From: Intestinibacter bartlettii
GTDB taxonomy: Bacteria; Bacillota; Clostridia; Peptostreptococcales; Peptostreptococcaceae
Assembly (NCBI GenBank): GCA_025148965.1
Contig: CP102273.1
Coordinates: 2,604,001 to 2,668,000 of the forward strand
Length of the DNA: 64,000 nucleotides
Direction: 5' to 3'
Shown here: positions 16,626-23,956 of the stretch, piece by piece
How the letters are laid out: each line of letters opens with the position of its first letter
Position numbering within the stretch: the stretch's first letter is position 1
Made by a program: the position numbers and the translations under genes
Notes under the pieces: model-generated
Database searches by the model: none
The model's input: the letters and a program-made list of their open reading frames with translations, nothing else
What the model was told of the DNA's origin: nothing

Positions 16626-18020
16626 CTAGTCCGTGCCGTCGCCTTTCGCTTCGCACGTCGCCGTCCCGTCCTGCCTTGCTTGTGCAAGAGAGCCGATAGT
16701 CTGCAAAAAATCATGTCCTTTTGGGACTAAAGGCGTGTAAAATTCACTTATGACGCTTGTTCCCACATCACAATAGCCACGCCCCTTGATACGCTTCTGA
16801 AAAAACTGCTTTTTCACATCTGAACCGAACAGCATACCGTAACCTAATTCACTGATACGCCCAAGTCCCACACGGAAATTGAAGTTATCTCTGATACCGT
16901 CCGAGAAATACTTTGCGTCTGGACGCTGGCAGGCAACGATAAGGAAATATCCTGCTTGTCGCCCTAACATAACGATTTTCTTTAACTGGCTAAGCAGGCT
17001 TACGCTTTCTTTCGTCCCCAGCATTTCAAAAAATGCTACATATTCATCAAAGATAAGAAAGCAGGGTGGCAGTCCCAGATAGGCATAGTTTTCGCCAGTC
17101 TTATAGTTCGGGTGTCGTTTCATTTCCTCACTTCGCTGTACCATGCCCTCATAAAAGGCATGGACGCAATCTATCATTTCTTCTTTGGTATGATACACAT
17201 TTCCCATAACTGTCCCTAAGTCTGCAAGGTCACCGTTCTTCGGGTCTAAGATATAAAGGACAGCGTTGGTATGCAGTAAGGCTTCAATGAGCGTCAGCAG
17301 AAAATAGGTTTTACCGCCACCAGTCCCACCAGCAATCAGAGCGTGAGGGAGTGCGTCATATTCCCAGACAAGATTTTTCATCAGTCTAAGACAGCCGTTC
17401 TCTGCCCGTACTTCATCAATGGTAATGCGGTTCGCTATCATATCATAAAGCAGGGTATATTCGATATAGCCGTCATGCAAGGTCTTGTCGGTCAGCTCAC
17501 AATACAAGCCACTTTCCAATTTATCCTCTAACCGTAAAAGCTGGTCTTGATATTTCCCCAGCGTAATTTCACAGCGGATATGAAGCAAGCCTTTTTCCAT
17601 TTGATAGTAAATCTTTGGAAACCAGACGATTTTTTCCCTTGATCTGCCTTGCAGGTCAGTAAAAAAACCGCTATCTTGTACGGTATCGGCTTCATACCAC
17701 TTGTTTTCCAGTATCATTCTTGCCAGCTTTTGACGGTGCAGGAGGTTCTTGAAATTGTCATAACAGAAGCGATAATACAGAAAAGCGACCAATGCACAAA
17801 CACCAGTCGCTATCAGTATGGTTATGAAGTTGTAAGGGGAGAGCGTCAAGCCGTTTTCTAACAAGCTAAAATGCTCCCAATCGGTACGCATGAGCTGTTT
17901 GATATTCAGTAGCAAAAGAACCGCTACAAATACAAACAGAAGCGTTCCTATGGAAAAGTGATAGACAAGGTGCTTGTCGCTGGCTCTGATACGGTGTCCT
18001 TTATTCCAAATCTTACGCAT
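16626..18020 (-). CDS. TcpA-like FtsK/SpoIIIE coupling ATPase (Tn916 Orf21)
   Basis: The protein has 464 residues. Two N-terminal membrane helices (FSIGTLLFVFVAVLLLLNI and ITILIATGVCALVAFLYY) precede an FtsK-type ATPase with Walker A (AGGTGGGKTYF), Walker B (CFLIFDEYVAFFE) and the downstream IVACQRPDAKYF. It is the type IV coupling protein that brings the relaxase-DNA complex to the mating channel. AAGGAGTG precedes the ATG. The oriT region follows directly. Length and motifs are normal for the family. Confidence 0.93.
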   Translation of the reverse strand: MRKIWNKGHRIRASDKHLVYHFSIGTLLFVFVAVLLLLNIKQLMRTDWEHFSLLENGLTLSPYNFITILIATGVCALVAFLYYRFCYDNFKNLLHRQKLARMILENKWYEADTVQDSGFFTDLQGRSREKIVWFPKIYYQMEKGLLHIRCEITLGKYQDQLLRLEDKLESGLYCELTDKTLHDGYIEYTLLYDMIANRITIDEVRAENGCLRLMKNLVWEYDALPHALIAGGTGGGKTYFLLTLIEALLHTNAVLYILDPKNGDLADLGTVMGNVYHTKEEMIDCVHAFYEGMVQRSEEMKRHPNYKTGENYAYLGLPPCFLIFDEYVAFFEMLGTKESVSLLSQLKKIVMLGRQAGYFLIVACQRPDAKYFSDGIRDNFNFRVGLGRISELGYGMLFGSDVKKQFFQKRIKGRGYCDVGTSVISEFYTPLVPKGHDFLQTIGSLAQARQDGTATCEAKGDGTD

Positions 18021-18049
18021 AAATCAATCACTCCTTTCTGGGTGTGAAA

Positions 18050-18077
18050 AAGCAGTCAATCCTAAGACTAACTGCTT
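18050..18077 (-). terminator. Terminator of the PadR/DUF1700 cassette (copy 2 of a duplicated terminator)
   Basis: The 12-bp stem and TTAG loop are the same as at 14331-14358, again followed by a T run on the minus strand. It lies after the DUF1700 gene and before the TcpA gene. Transcription of TcpA and everything downstream must therefore read through it or start again. Confidence 0.85.
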
Positions 18078-18092
18078 AAATACACATACATA

Positions 18093-18659
18093 TTAAATTG
18101 ATAAATTGTTTTTAGTTTTACTAATACCTTTGCAATAGGTAATCAATAACTTCCATGCACCTCGTCCTAATAAGAACAAGATTATCCCCGTGATTAGTGA
18201 TAAGATAAATACTGGGATAGGGCTTAAAGCTATATTTCCAAATTGAAAACCAATATAATCTACATAAGGAATATTCAAATGTAATAAATAATCTACTAAT
18301 TTTATAATCCCTAATACAGCAGAAGCAACACCACACAGAATAAAAGTAGGTGCAACAATAACTAAAACTGGTATTACAAACAATCCAGAAAAACCTACTA
18401 AGCTATAAAAAGCACAAACTGTTAAAAATCTGTTCCAGCTAAAACCGTTTTCCTTTGCAAGTAAATCTCCAAGATAGGCTTTTGCAAGGTCTTTTGGCTT
18501 TCCTAATCTAGTTAAAATTTGTTCTGTTGAGAGGTTTTCGCTTTCCATTTCTAAAATAGAGCCTTTTATTTCCTTTACAATATCAACACGTTCAGAAGTT
18601 GGAAGTGGTTTCAAACATTTATCAATAGTATCTAAGTATTTTTCAAACGTAGTATTCAT
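18093..18659 (-). CDS. DUF1700 (HAAS-type) membrane protein, PadR partner
   Basis: The protein has 188 residues. The N-terminal 70 residues have the DUF1700/HAAS signature (LPTSERVDIVKEIKGSILEME, then ILTRLGKPKDLAKAYLGD). Three or four hydrophobic segments follow (FYSLVGFSGLFVIPVLVIV, FILCGVASAVLGIIKLV and SLITGIILFLLGRGA). DUF1700 proteins almost always sit behind a PadR regulator and are thought to act with it, possibly as a membrane-bound partner. The start follows AAGGAG, four bases after the PadR stop. The pair forms a cargo cassette with its own promoter and terminator inside the transfer region. Confidence 0.85.
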   Translation of the reverse strand: MNTTFEKYLDTIDKCLKPLPTSERVDIVKEIKGSILEMESENLSTEQILTRLGKPKDLAKAYLGDLLAKENGFSWNRFLTVCAFYSLVGFSGLFVIPVLVIVAPTFILCGVASAVLGIIKLVDYLLHLNIPYVDYIGFQFGNIALSPIPVFILSLITGIILFLLGRGAWKLLITYCKGISKTKNNLSI

Positions 18660-18663
18660 AATT

Positions 18664-19005
18664 TTATTCTCCTTTCAAATCAGACATAGCATTTAATAAA
18701 TTTTCCCATTCAGTATTCATAGCGTCCAGATAATTTTTTCCGTCTGGTGTTAATGAATAATACTTACGAGGTGGCAAGCCCTCTGTGGACTCTTGCCAAG
18801 TTGATTGCAAGTAGTTTTCCTTTTGTAATCTTCTTAACAATGGATATACTGTACTTTCCGTAGAAGTAATTATAGGATATTTGCTCAATTCTTGTAAAAT
18901 CTCATACCCATAATATACTTTTTTATCCAGCATTAACAAAATACAATATTCCAATGTACCTCGCACTATTTGAGATTTCCATTTGTCTAAGTTCATGTTG
19001 TTCAC
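18664..19005 (-). CDS. PadR-family transcriptional regulator
   Basis: The protein has 113 residues and is a complete short-form PadR winged helix. It shows RGTLEYCILLMLDKKVYYGYEI at the N terminus, the wing motif STVYPLLRRLQKENYL, and GLPPRKYYSLTPDGKNYL, followed by the dimer helix. Family members repress envelope-stress or drug-efflux genes and often themselves. The promoter at 19029-19057 contains the palindrome GTACT-ACAC-AGTAC (19032-19045), the likely operator. The DUF1700 gene follows in the same operon. Confidence 0.93.
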   Translation of the reverse strand: MNNMNLDKWKSQIVRGTLEYCILLMLDKKVYYGYEILQELSKYPIITSTESTVYPLLRRLQKENYLQSTWQESTEGLPPRKYYSLTPDGKNYLDAMNTEWENLLNAMSDLKGE

Positions 19006-19028
19006 CTCACTGTTTTCTTGATAGGTAT

Positions 19029-19057
19029 ATCGTACTACACAGTACTTTGAATGTCAA
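19029..19057 (-). promoter_or_regulatory. Promoter and likely operator of the PadR/DUF1700 cassette
   Basis: On the minus strand TTGACA (19052-19057) and TACGAT (19029-19034) are exactly 17 bases apart. A palindrome GTACT-ACAC-AGTAC (19032-19045) overlaps the -10 box and spacer. This is what is expected of an autorepressed PadR promoter. Confidence 0.75.
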
Positions 19058-19106
19058 CAGTATATTTTAATTGAACAACACTTTTTTTTGAAAGGTATAT
19101 CAATTA

Positions 19107-19490
19107 CTATTTTTTCGGTTGTCCCTGCGTGTTATTATTCTGTGGATTGCCTGCGTTCTGGTTGCCTTTATTCTTCAACACAATATCCTCTGCCTTTACA
19201 TACCAGTCCACATCTGCACCCGTATAGGTTTTTCGTGATACCGTATCGGCTACGGGATTGACAAGCTCCACGACTGCATTGTAAGGAAATTCCCTTAACG
19301 GTACTTCTGGCGGTACGGACACGGGGATAATTCCACCATGCAGACTGCACTTCAAATCATAGATACGCTTTTTAAGCTGGGTACTCGGTGTCCCGTCCTC
19401 ATTTTGTAAGAACACATCACGCACTGCTGTAAATTTTAATTCTCCAAATGTTTTCTCTTTGTCAATAACAAACCCGTTTGATAATCTCAT
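19107..19490 (-). CDS. Tn916 Orf22-like conserved element protein (YdcP family)
   Basis: The protein has 127 residues. Its core of about 95 residues (FGELKFTAVRDVFLQNEDG, CSLHGGIIPVSVPPEVP and VELVNPVADTV) is shared with the upstream 108-residue gene, so the two are tandem paralogues. The last 20 residues are Asn- and Gln-rich and probably disordered. This pair opens the transfer region in Tn916 relatives; no biochemical activity is known to me. AAAGGAG precedes the ATG. The start is 15 bases after the stop of its paralogue. Confidence 0.85.
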   Translation of the reverse strand: MRLSNGFVIDKEKTFGELKFTAVRDVFLQNEDGTPSTQLKKRIYDLKCSLHGGIIPVSVPPEVPLREFPYNAVVELVNPVADTVSRKTYTGADVDWYVKAEDIVLKNKGNQNAGNPQNNNTQGQPKK

Positions 19491-19505
19491 AAATTCTTCA
19501 CTCCT

Positions 19506-19832
19506 TTACTTTTCTTCAACTGCTACAATATCATCAGCAACTAATACATAATCGGTATGTCCCATATCCCCGATTGCGTAACCTCTGCCATATAACTTCG
19601 GATTGACAAGTTTTACTTTCTGCTCATACTTGAACTTCTTTTCGCCAGCCTGCACGGGAATTTCTACCACAACATTTTCGCCTTTCTGTACGTCGGAATA
19701 AAGGTTATAGCTTCGTCTGGCTAAGACCCTGCGATTATTTTTATCTCTTTCAAAGACTGGCTCGCTTTCGCCTGCAAATTCAAGAGTTCCAAAAGACTGT
19801 GCCATATCTGGCACGACATATTTCATCTCCAT
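19506..19832 (-). CDS. Tn916 Orf23-like conserved element protein (YdcP family)
   Basis: The protein has 108 residues. The core FGTLEFAGESEPVFERDKN, KGENVVVEIPVQAGEKKF and VKLVNPKLYGRG is homologous to the next gene downstream. CGAGGTAAAAC precedes the first ATG. These are probably early-expressed accessory proteins of DNA transfer, because they are consistently first in the operon next to TcpA. No motif gives a mechanism. Confidence 0.85.
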   Translation of the reverse strand: MEMKYVVPDMAQSFGTLEFAGESEPVFERDKNNRRVLARRSYNLYSDVQKGENVVVEIPVQAGEKKFKYEQKVKLVNPKLYGRGYAIGDMGHTDYVLVADDIVAVEEK

Positions 19833-20058
19833 ATTGTTTTACCTCGTTTCTTTCTATATTTGATAAGTTTTTTAATTGTGATTTCTTATTCTGGCGGTTT
19901 GGAAAGTACCAGCAATCCCCCAGATAGTAAAGGGTAAAATCAATGCTTACGCACCCTTGACTATCCGTGTTCTTGCAGGTTGTAGGCAGACAAGCCAGAA
20001 TAAGCAAAAATCTGCCGTTTGACAGCTTCGGCGGAGAGCGTGATTTTTCTTTCCTCAT
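19780..20058 (-). CDS. Possible small basic protein (doubtful)
   Basis: This 92-codon frame lies between the adhesin and orf23-like genes. The N-terminal part (RSPPKLSNGRFLLILACLPT, several Cys) might be a real peptide. The last 18 residues are simply the orf23 start region read in another frame. The ribosome site (GGCGGTAACGGT) is poor. It is listed only because a comparable frame is often annotated at this place in related elements. Confidence 0.3.
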   Translation of the reverse strand: MRKEKSRSPPKLSNGRFLLILACLPTTCKNTDSQGCVSIDFTLYYLGDCWYFPNRQNKKSQLKNLSNIERNEVKQYGDEICRARYGTVFWNS

Positions 20059-20070
20059 ACCGTTACCGCC

Positions 20071-23000
20071 TTATGATTTCTTCATTTTACGGCGTTTGTA
20101 AAGATATGTTCCAGCCAGTCCACCAGCAGACGCAAGCAACATCACGATAAATGCCATTACATTTGTACTGTCGCCCGTTTTGGGACTGTCGCTAGGTCTG
20201 TTAGGCTTTTCCGGTGTCGGTGGTGTTTCGGGTTTCTCTGGTTCTTCTGGCTTTTCCTTAAAAGTAATCGTCTGTCCCTTATCCTCAATATCCTTATGCT
20301 CGGTAACTTTCTTCGGCTCGTCTGGATTGCTTAAATCGTATAATTCCTCAAAAGTTACAAGCTGTTTGCCGTCAAGAGAAGTAGCGTCAAACGTAAAAGC
20401 AACTTCCACTTTCATAGTTTCGCTGTCAGCAATAAAAGTGTAATCACTTTCCACACGTTTTCCATTGATAAGAAGTTCTGCATTTTCTTCTTTCAACATC
20501 TGCCAGCCCACAAGTTTGTACTGTGTACCGACTTCTAAGCCCTCTAAGGTTACGGTATCAATGATTGTAACGTCTTTTCCTGCTTTAAGCTCTTTGTTGC
20601 CGTCCTTATCGGTAGCGGTAGTATGTATCTTGATGATACGCTCTGTGATAAGTACCGTTTGCCCGTCGTCCTCAATGTCTTTGTGTTCTGCAACTTTTAC
20701 GGGTTCGTCTGAATTGCTGAAATCATATAATTCTTCAAAGGTAACAAGGTTTTTGCCACCTAAAGCAGACGCATTGAATGTATAGGAAATTTCCACTTTC
20801 ATTTCTTCATCATCAGCGACAAAGGTATAATCGTTTTCTACACGTTTCCCGTCAATGATAAGCTCGGCGTTTTCTTCATTTAACATCTGCCAGCCTTTCA
20901 ACTGATACTTTGTGCCTTTTGTAAGTCCGTCTAATTTGACAGTATCAACGATTGTAACCTCTTTTCCTGCAAGGATAGTCTTTTCGCCGTCTTTGCTGGT
21001 CGCTGTGGTATGAATAGAGATTTCTTTTTCGTATTCATCAGTTAGCGTTCCTAAATCAATCACAAGGTTATTTCTTGATACCACGATTTCAAAAGGTGGG
21101 ATAAGTTCAAAGCCTTTGTTACTATCGCAACGCATTTCTTCAATGATATAGGTATCATAAGGTAATGCCCCCTTGCTGTCGTCTGGTTCAGAAGTCCCAA
21201 ACCACACACCGTCCTCACTGGTCTTGCCTGCGTTTGTATTGTGCTTATGAGAAGCCCAGTCAGCAGAAGTGGAAAACTGCCCGTTATCATCAGTTACCAC
21301 AACATGATTTTCGCCCGTTGTCTTGCTTGTGATCCTAAAAGGAACATCAGCAAGACGCTTGTGTGTACCTGCACCGATTTTTACGCCCTCAATATCCCCA
21401 CGCTTAATCTGATTGTAGATAGAGTGGGCTTCGTCGGTTAAGTCCACGATTTTTCCATTCTCTGTGATTGCAAAGTCAATCGGCTTCGCACCGTCTGTCA
21501 AGTAACCGTCGGGAGCTTCACTCTCAACGATACGGAATTTCCCATAAGGTAAAAGGTCAGCAGAAGTAGAAGCCACACCCTCAATATCTGTACGAATTGT
21601 CTTTACCACTTCATTTTTCTTATATAGCTTGCCCTCAACCAAAACAGAATTGTCATTTAAGGAAATGACGTCAAAAGCAGTATCTTTCAAAGTGGCACTT
21701 CCTTGTGGTTTGGTATCGCCCGTTTCTAAATCTCGTTTCTGAATTTTAACACCGCCACGGATAACCTTGTCTGATACGGAAAACTGATTACTCCCAGATA
21801 ATACGGCAAGGTCGCCGTCCTCGGTAATCTGTGTAAGGTATAAGCCTTTTATCTGTTCGGACTTATCGCCAGTCTGCATATATGCACCCTCTAACAAGTA
21901 GCCGTTTGGAGCTTTTGTTTCTTCAACGGTTAGCGTTCCAAGTGGAAGAACCGCCTTGCCGTCCTGCATATAGAAGCTATCGCCAGATACCTTGTATGCG
22001 TCCGCTAATTTTGTGATGTAGTGAGTTGTCCCGTCGCTGTCTGTTTCAGCGATTGTCTTTGTAACCCATGTACGAGTAGCTTCGGCAGGGAGATTGTCTT
22101 TATTATAGAAGCCTGCATAATACTTCCATGTAAATTCCGCACCTGCTAAAGAAGCGTTCCCTTGCGGATTGTCTTTCTGTGTTTCCATATCAATCTTGAA
22201 AAGCTCAATCAAAGTGTCCGTTACTTTTGGCGTATCAGATACTTTCAATGTTGCTGTCTTTCCAGCTTCAACCTTTAAGGAATATACAGTTTTATCCACT
22301 TTATATCCTGCTGGTGCGGATAATTCCTTGATATAGACTGTGCCTGCTTTTACCTCTACAATATCTGTATTTCCGTTTTCATCAGTCGTAAGGGGAGCAA
22401 GCTGTTTCGTGCAGTCCTTATCAGAAAAGACACCATAGGTTGCACCTGCAATAGCGTAATTCCCGTTACCGTCTGTAATGCTAGTATTACTGGAAGTCTT
22501 TTGTAATTTCGCATTTCCGACATTCAGCTTCGCCCAGAATTGTCCCAATTCCTGCCCCTCGCCAGAGTAGATATAACCGCCACATTCATAGCGTCCTTTA
22601 TTTTTTTTGACAAAGGCTCTTGCACCAGAGAAAACTTCGTCCTGCGTTGCCTTTGGAATTTCATCATAAGAAGCTCGCACGTTATCACATTGCCAGCCAA
22701 GATGTACGCTCAATCTCTGCCAGACCACACATTGTTCCAACAGATAGACTTGCTTGTAGTTCAATTCCTTGTGAGTTTCGCCATACTGTTTGACATACTC
22801 TAAGGATAACGCCACATCTGAAATCTGGTCGGCACTCATGCGTGAGCTTGCGTCAGCTCTGGTCTTGTAGCCATTCTTAAAATCTGTATTGATGTCGATA
22901 CAATAGGCAGTTTCGCCCTCGACTTTCATATAGCCCTCATTGAATGTCGAACCGATAGAACCGTCATTCATTACTTTTTCAATGATACCGACACGCTCTG

Positions 23001-23115
23001 CACTTTCCGTCCAGTATTGCTTACTTTCTGCATGGACAGGTGTAGTCGGTAAAGCAGTAACGACAGTTGCAAGAACTAAGAAGCCCGTACACAATCGTTT
23101 CCATGTCTTTTTCAT
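20071..23115 (-). CDS. Sortase-anchored VaFE/SpaA-type surface adhesin
   Basis: The protein has 1,014 residues. It starts with a signal peptide (about residues 1-30, ending VHAES) and continues with an N-terminal thioester-type domain (about 31-200; AYCIDINTDF and EQCVVWQ supply the Cys and Gln expected of such domains). SpaA/CnaB-like modules follow (about 205-700; GAEFTWK, APAGYKVDK and APNGYLLEG), then two VaFE/T-Q ester-bond repeats (about 697-945; VTFEELYD twice), a Pro-rich stalk, the sorting signal SPKTGDS, a membrane helix and RRKMKKS. C. difficile class B sortase accepts (S/P)PxTG signals, so anchoring by that enzyme is likely. Start: ATG at 23115 behind AAAGGAG; an upstream in-frame ATG at 23193 would place 26 unnatural residues before the signal peptide. 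The element thus carries a host-attachment factor as its outermost gene. Confidence 0.9.
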   Translation of the reverse strand: MKKTWKRLCTGFLVLATVVTALPTTPVHAESKQYWTESAERVGIIEKVMNDGSIGSTFNEGYMKVEGETAYCIDINTDFKNGYKTRADASSRMSADQISDVALSLEYVKQYGETHKELNYKQVYLLEQCVVWQRLSVHLGWQCDNVRASYDEIPKATQDEVFSGARAFVKKNKGRYECGGYIYSGEGQELGQFWAKLNVGNAKLQKTSSNTSITDGNGNYAIAGATYGVFSDKDCTKQLAPLTTDENGNTDIVEVKAGTVYIKELSAPAGYKVDKTVYSLKVEAGKTATLKVSDTPKVTDTLIELFKIDMETQKDNPQGNASLAGAEFTWKYYAGFYNKDNLPAEATRTWVTKTIAETDSDGTTHYITKLADAYKVSGDSFYMQDGKAVLPLGTLTVEETKAPNGYLLEGAYMQTGDKSEQIKGLYLTQITEDGDLAVLSGSNQFSVSDKVIRGGVKIQKRDLETGDTKPQGSATLKDTAFDVISLNDNSVLVEGKLYKKNEVVKTIRTDIEGVASTSADLLPYGKFRIVESEAPDGYLTDGAKPIDFAITENGKIVDLTDEAHSIYNQIKRGDIEGVKIGAGTHKRLADVPFRITSKTTGENHVVVTDDNGQFSTSADWASHKHNTNAGKTSEDGVWFGTSEPDDSKGALPYDTYIIEEMRCDSNKGFELIPPFEIVVSRNNLVIDLGTLTDEYEKEISIHTTATSKDGEKTILAGKEVTIVDTVKLDGLTKGTKYQLKGWQMLNEENAELIIDGKRVENDYTFVADDEEMKVEISYTFNASALGGKNLVTFEELYDFSNSDEPVKVAEHKDIEDDGQTVLITERIIKIHTTATDKDGNKELKAGKDVTIIDTVTLEGLEVGTQYKLVGWQMLKEENAELLINGKRVESDYTFIADSETMKVEVAFTFDATSLDGKQLVTFEELYDLSNPDEPKKVTEHKDIEDKGQTITFKEKPEEPEKPETPPTPEKPNRPSDSPKTGDSTNVMAFIVMLLASAGGLAGTYLYKRRKMKKS
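20265..21027 (-). repeat. Two tandem VaFE repeats inside the adhesin gene
   Basis: Two copies of about 125 codons follow each other. Both contain HTTAT, then GWQML, ENAEL, GKRVE.DYTF, MKV, VTFEELYD and EHKDIED in the same order. The copies are clearly similar but have diverged at many positions, so they are old rather than recent duplications. Confidence 0.85.
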
Positions 23116-23150
23116 AAATCTAATGCTCCTTTCATTTTGGGTAATAAAAT

Positions 23151-23205
23151 AGCCGTCCAATAAGAACGGCTGGAAATAGAAAAGGAACGTCATTTTAGGC
23201 GTTCC
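23151..23205 (-). promoter_or_regulatory. Double hairpin in the adhesin leader
   Basis: Two hairpins precede the adhesin start: GGAACG/CGTTCC (23184-23205), followed on the minus strand by CTTTTCTATTT, and AGCCGT/ACGGCT (23151-23171), followed by ATTTTATTAC. Each looks like a weak terminator. Together they may attenuate transcription entering from the element end or from the flanking chromosome. Confidence 0.55.
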
Positions 23206-23306
23206 ATAGTCTATAAAATATTCAATTTTTTTCTTGTTTCAATACTGATGTGCTGTACCATATCTTTGCATATCTAGGAAAACTGGCGTATCAAGGCTCA
23301 TTCAAT

Positions 23307-23328
23307 GGTAGTAAATAAGTAGTAAATT
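23307..23328. other. Two DR2-like integrase arm-binding sites (ICE right end)
   Basis: GGTAGTAAATA and AGTAGTAAATT are direct repeats with an 11-base period. The core GTAGTAAAT matches the DR2 sequence bound by the N-terminal domain of Tn916 integrase, which lies just inside each end of that element. The sites sit about 80 bases from the proposed junction. Confidence 0.75.
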
Positions 23329-23396
23329 GATGTATTTGTTCCCTTGAAAATGCTGATAGATACTGTGTTTTAGCGGATAATCAGATTTTTATTGTG

Positions 23397-23411
23397 TTTT
23401 TAATATAAAAA
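23397..23411. other. Probable right junction / insertion target of the ICE
   Basis: TTTTT-AATAT-AAAAA is a T-tract followed by an A-tract, the bent AT-rich type of target preferred by Tn916-family integrases. The GC-richer element sequence ends and a chromosomal terminator begins here. The exact crossover could be a few bases either side. Confidence 0.5.
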
Positions 23412-23434
23412 GACCAGGTATTGCTACCTAGCCT
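23411..23434 (-). terminator. Terminator of the 112-residue chromosomal gene
   Basis: AGGCTAGGTA and TACCTGGTCT on the minus strand form a 10-bp stem (two G-U pairs) around loop GCAA, followed by TTTTATATT. The T run coincides with the proposed ICE junction, so insertion seems to have occurred at the tail of this terminator. Confidence 0.75.
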
Positions 23435-23440
23435 TTCGTT

Positions 23441-23779
23441 TTATAATTCATTATTAAAGAATATTTTTACTTCACTGTCTTTGAAGTCAATTCTATAATA
23501 GTCGTAATCGTCATCTTCATCATAATACTCAGTAAACATGTCGAATGCTTCTGTATCATGTACCAATCTTTCAATAGAGTCTACTTTAAATTTTTCCATA
23601 TTAACATTTGTGTTGAAATATATACCAGTTATCCCCTTGTTTGTGTCCATCTTTAGCGAACTCGCATCATTTAAATATATGTCAAATGCGTTAGTTGTAA
23701 TATATATACATTCTAGATCCTTTTGAGTTATTCTTTCTAACTCTGCTAAAATTTCTTCTGGTTTTATTATTTCCATCAT
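23441..23779 (-). CDS. Small acidic cytosolic protein, family not recognised
   Basis: This 112-residue protein has no signal peptide and no membrane helix. It is strongly acidic towards the end (YYDEDDDYDYYRIDF). Secondary-structure pattern: an N-terminal helix (EILAELERITQKD), then alternating strands (CIYITTNAFDIYLND, ITGIYFNTNV, YRIDFKDSEVKIFF). Overall it resembles small SMI1/immunity-like or single alpha/beta proteins, but I cannot assign a family. GGGAGGGG precedes tandem ATG codons. It stands alone with its own terminator next to the element, which makes it the first recipient-chromosome gene. Confidence 0.75.
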   Translation of the reverse strand: MMEIIKPEEILAELERITQKDLECIYITTNAFDIYLNDASSLKMDTNKGITGIYFNTNVNMEKFKVDSIERLVHDTEAFDMFTEYYDEDDDYDYYRIDFKDSEVKIFFNNEL

Positions 23780-23956
23780 GTTATACCCCTCCCATTTTGG
23801 TCTTTAATTGTAGTATACCACAATATTCCAGTTCAGAAACATTATTTACAAGTTTATATTATTTTTCAGATTCAGATAAATTTTTTAGGAGTAAATCAAA
23901 AAAGACATGTTCCTAAGAACATGCCTTTTTTGATATATAATAATAATTATCATAAA

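Larger units (their letters stand above)
1..23410. mobile_element. Tn916-family integrative and conjugative element (left end outside window)
   Basis: The block carries the conjugation module typical of Tn916 relatives in the usual order on the minus strand: orf23/orf22-like genes, TcpA (orf21), oriT, MobT (orf20), small membrane proteins, ArdA, TcpE (orf17), VirB4-like (orf16), channel protein (orf15), NlpC/P60 hydrolase (orf14), TcpC (orf13). Its base composition is clearly richer in G and C than the AT-rich DNA to the right. Integrase and excisionase are not in the window and are expected left of position 1. The right boundary is inferred from two DR2-like integrase arm sites (23307-23328) and a T-tract/A-tract site at 23397-23411. 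The exact junction needs comparison with an empty site. Cargo seen: a BceAB-like transporter with two-component system, an HTH regulatory operon, an NTF2-like gene, a PadR/DUF1700 pair and a VaFE surface adhesin. Confidence 0.9.

Noticed and set aside
20265-21027. CRISPR array or tandem satellite
   Set aside because: The repeats are coding VaFE modules of about 125 codons with no spacer structure; no CRISPR-like array was seen anywhere in the window.
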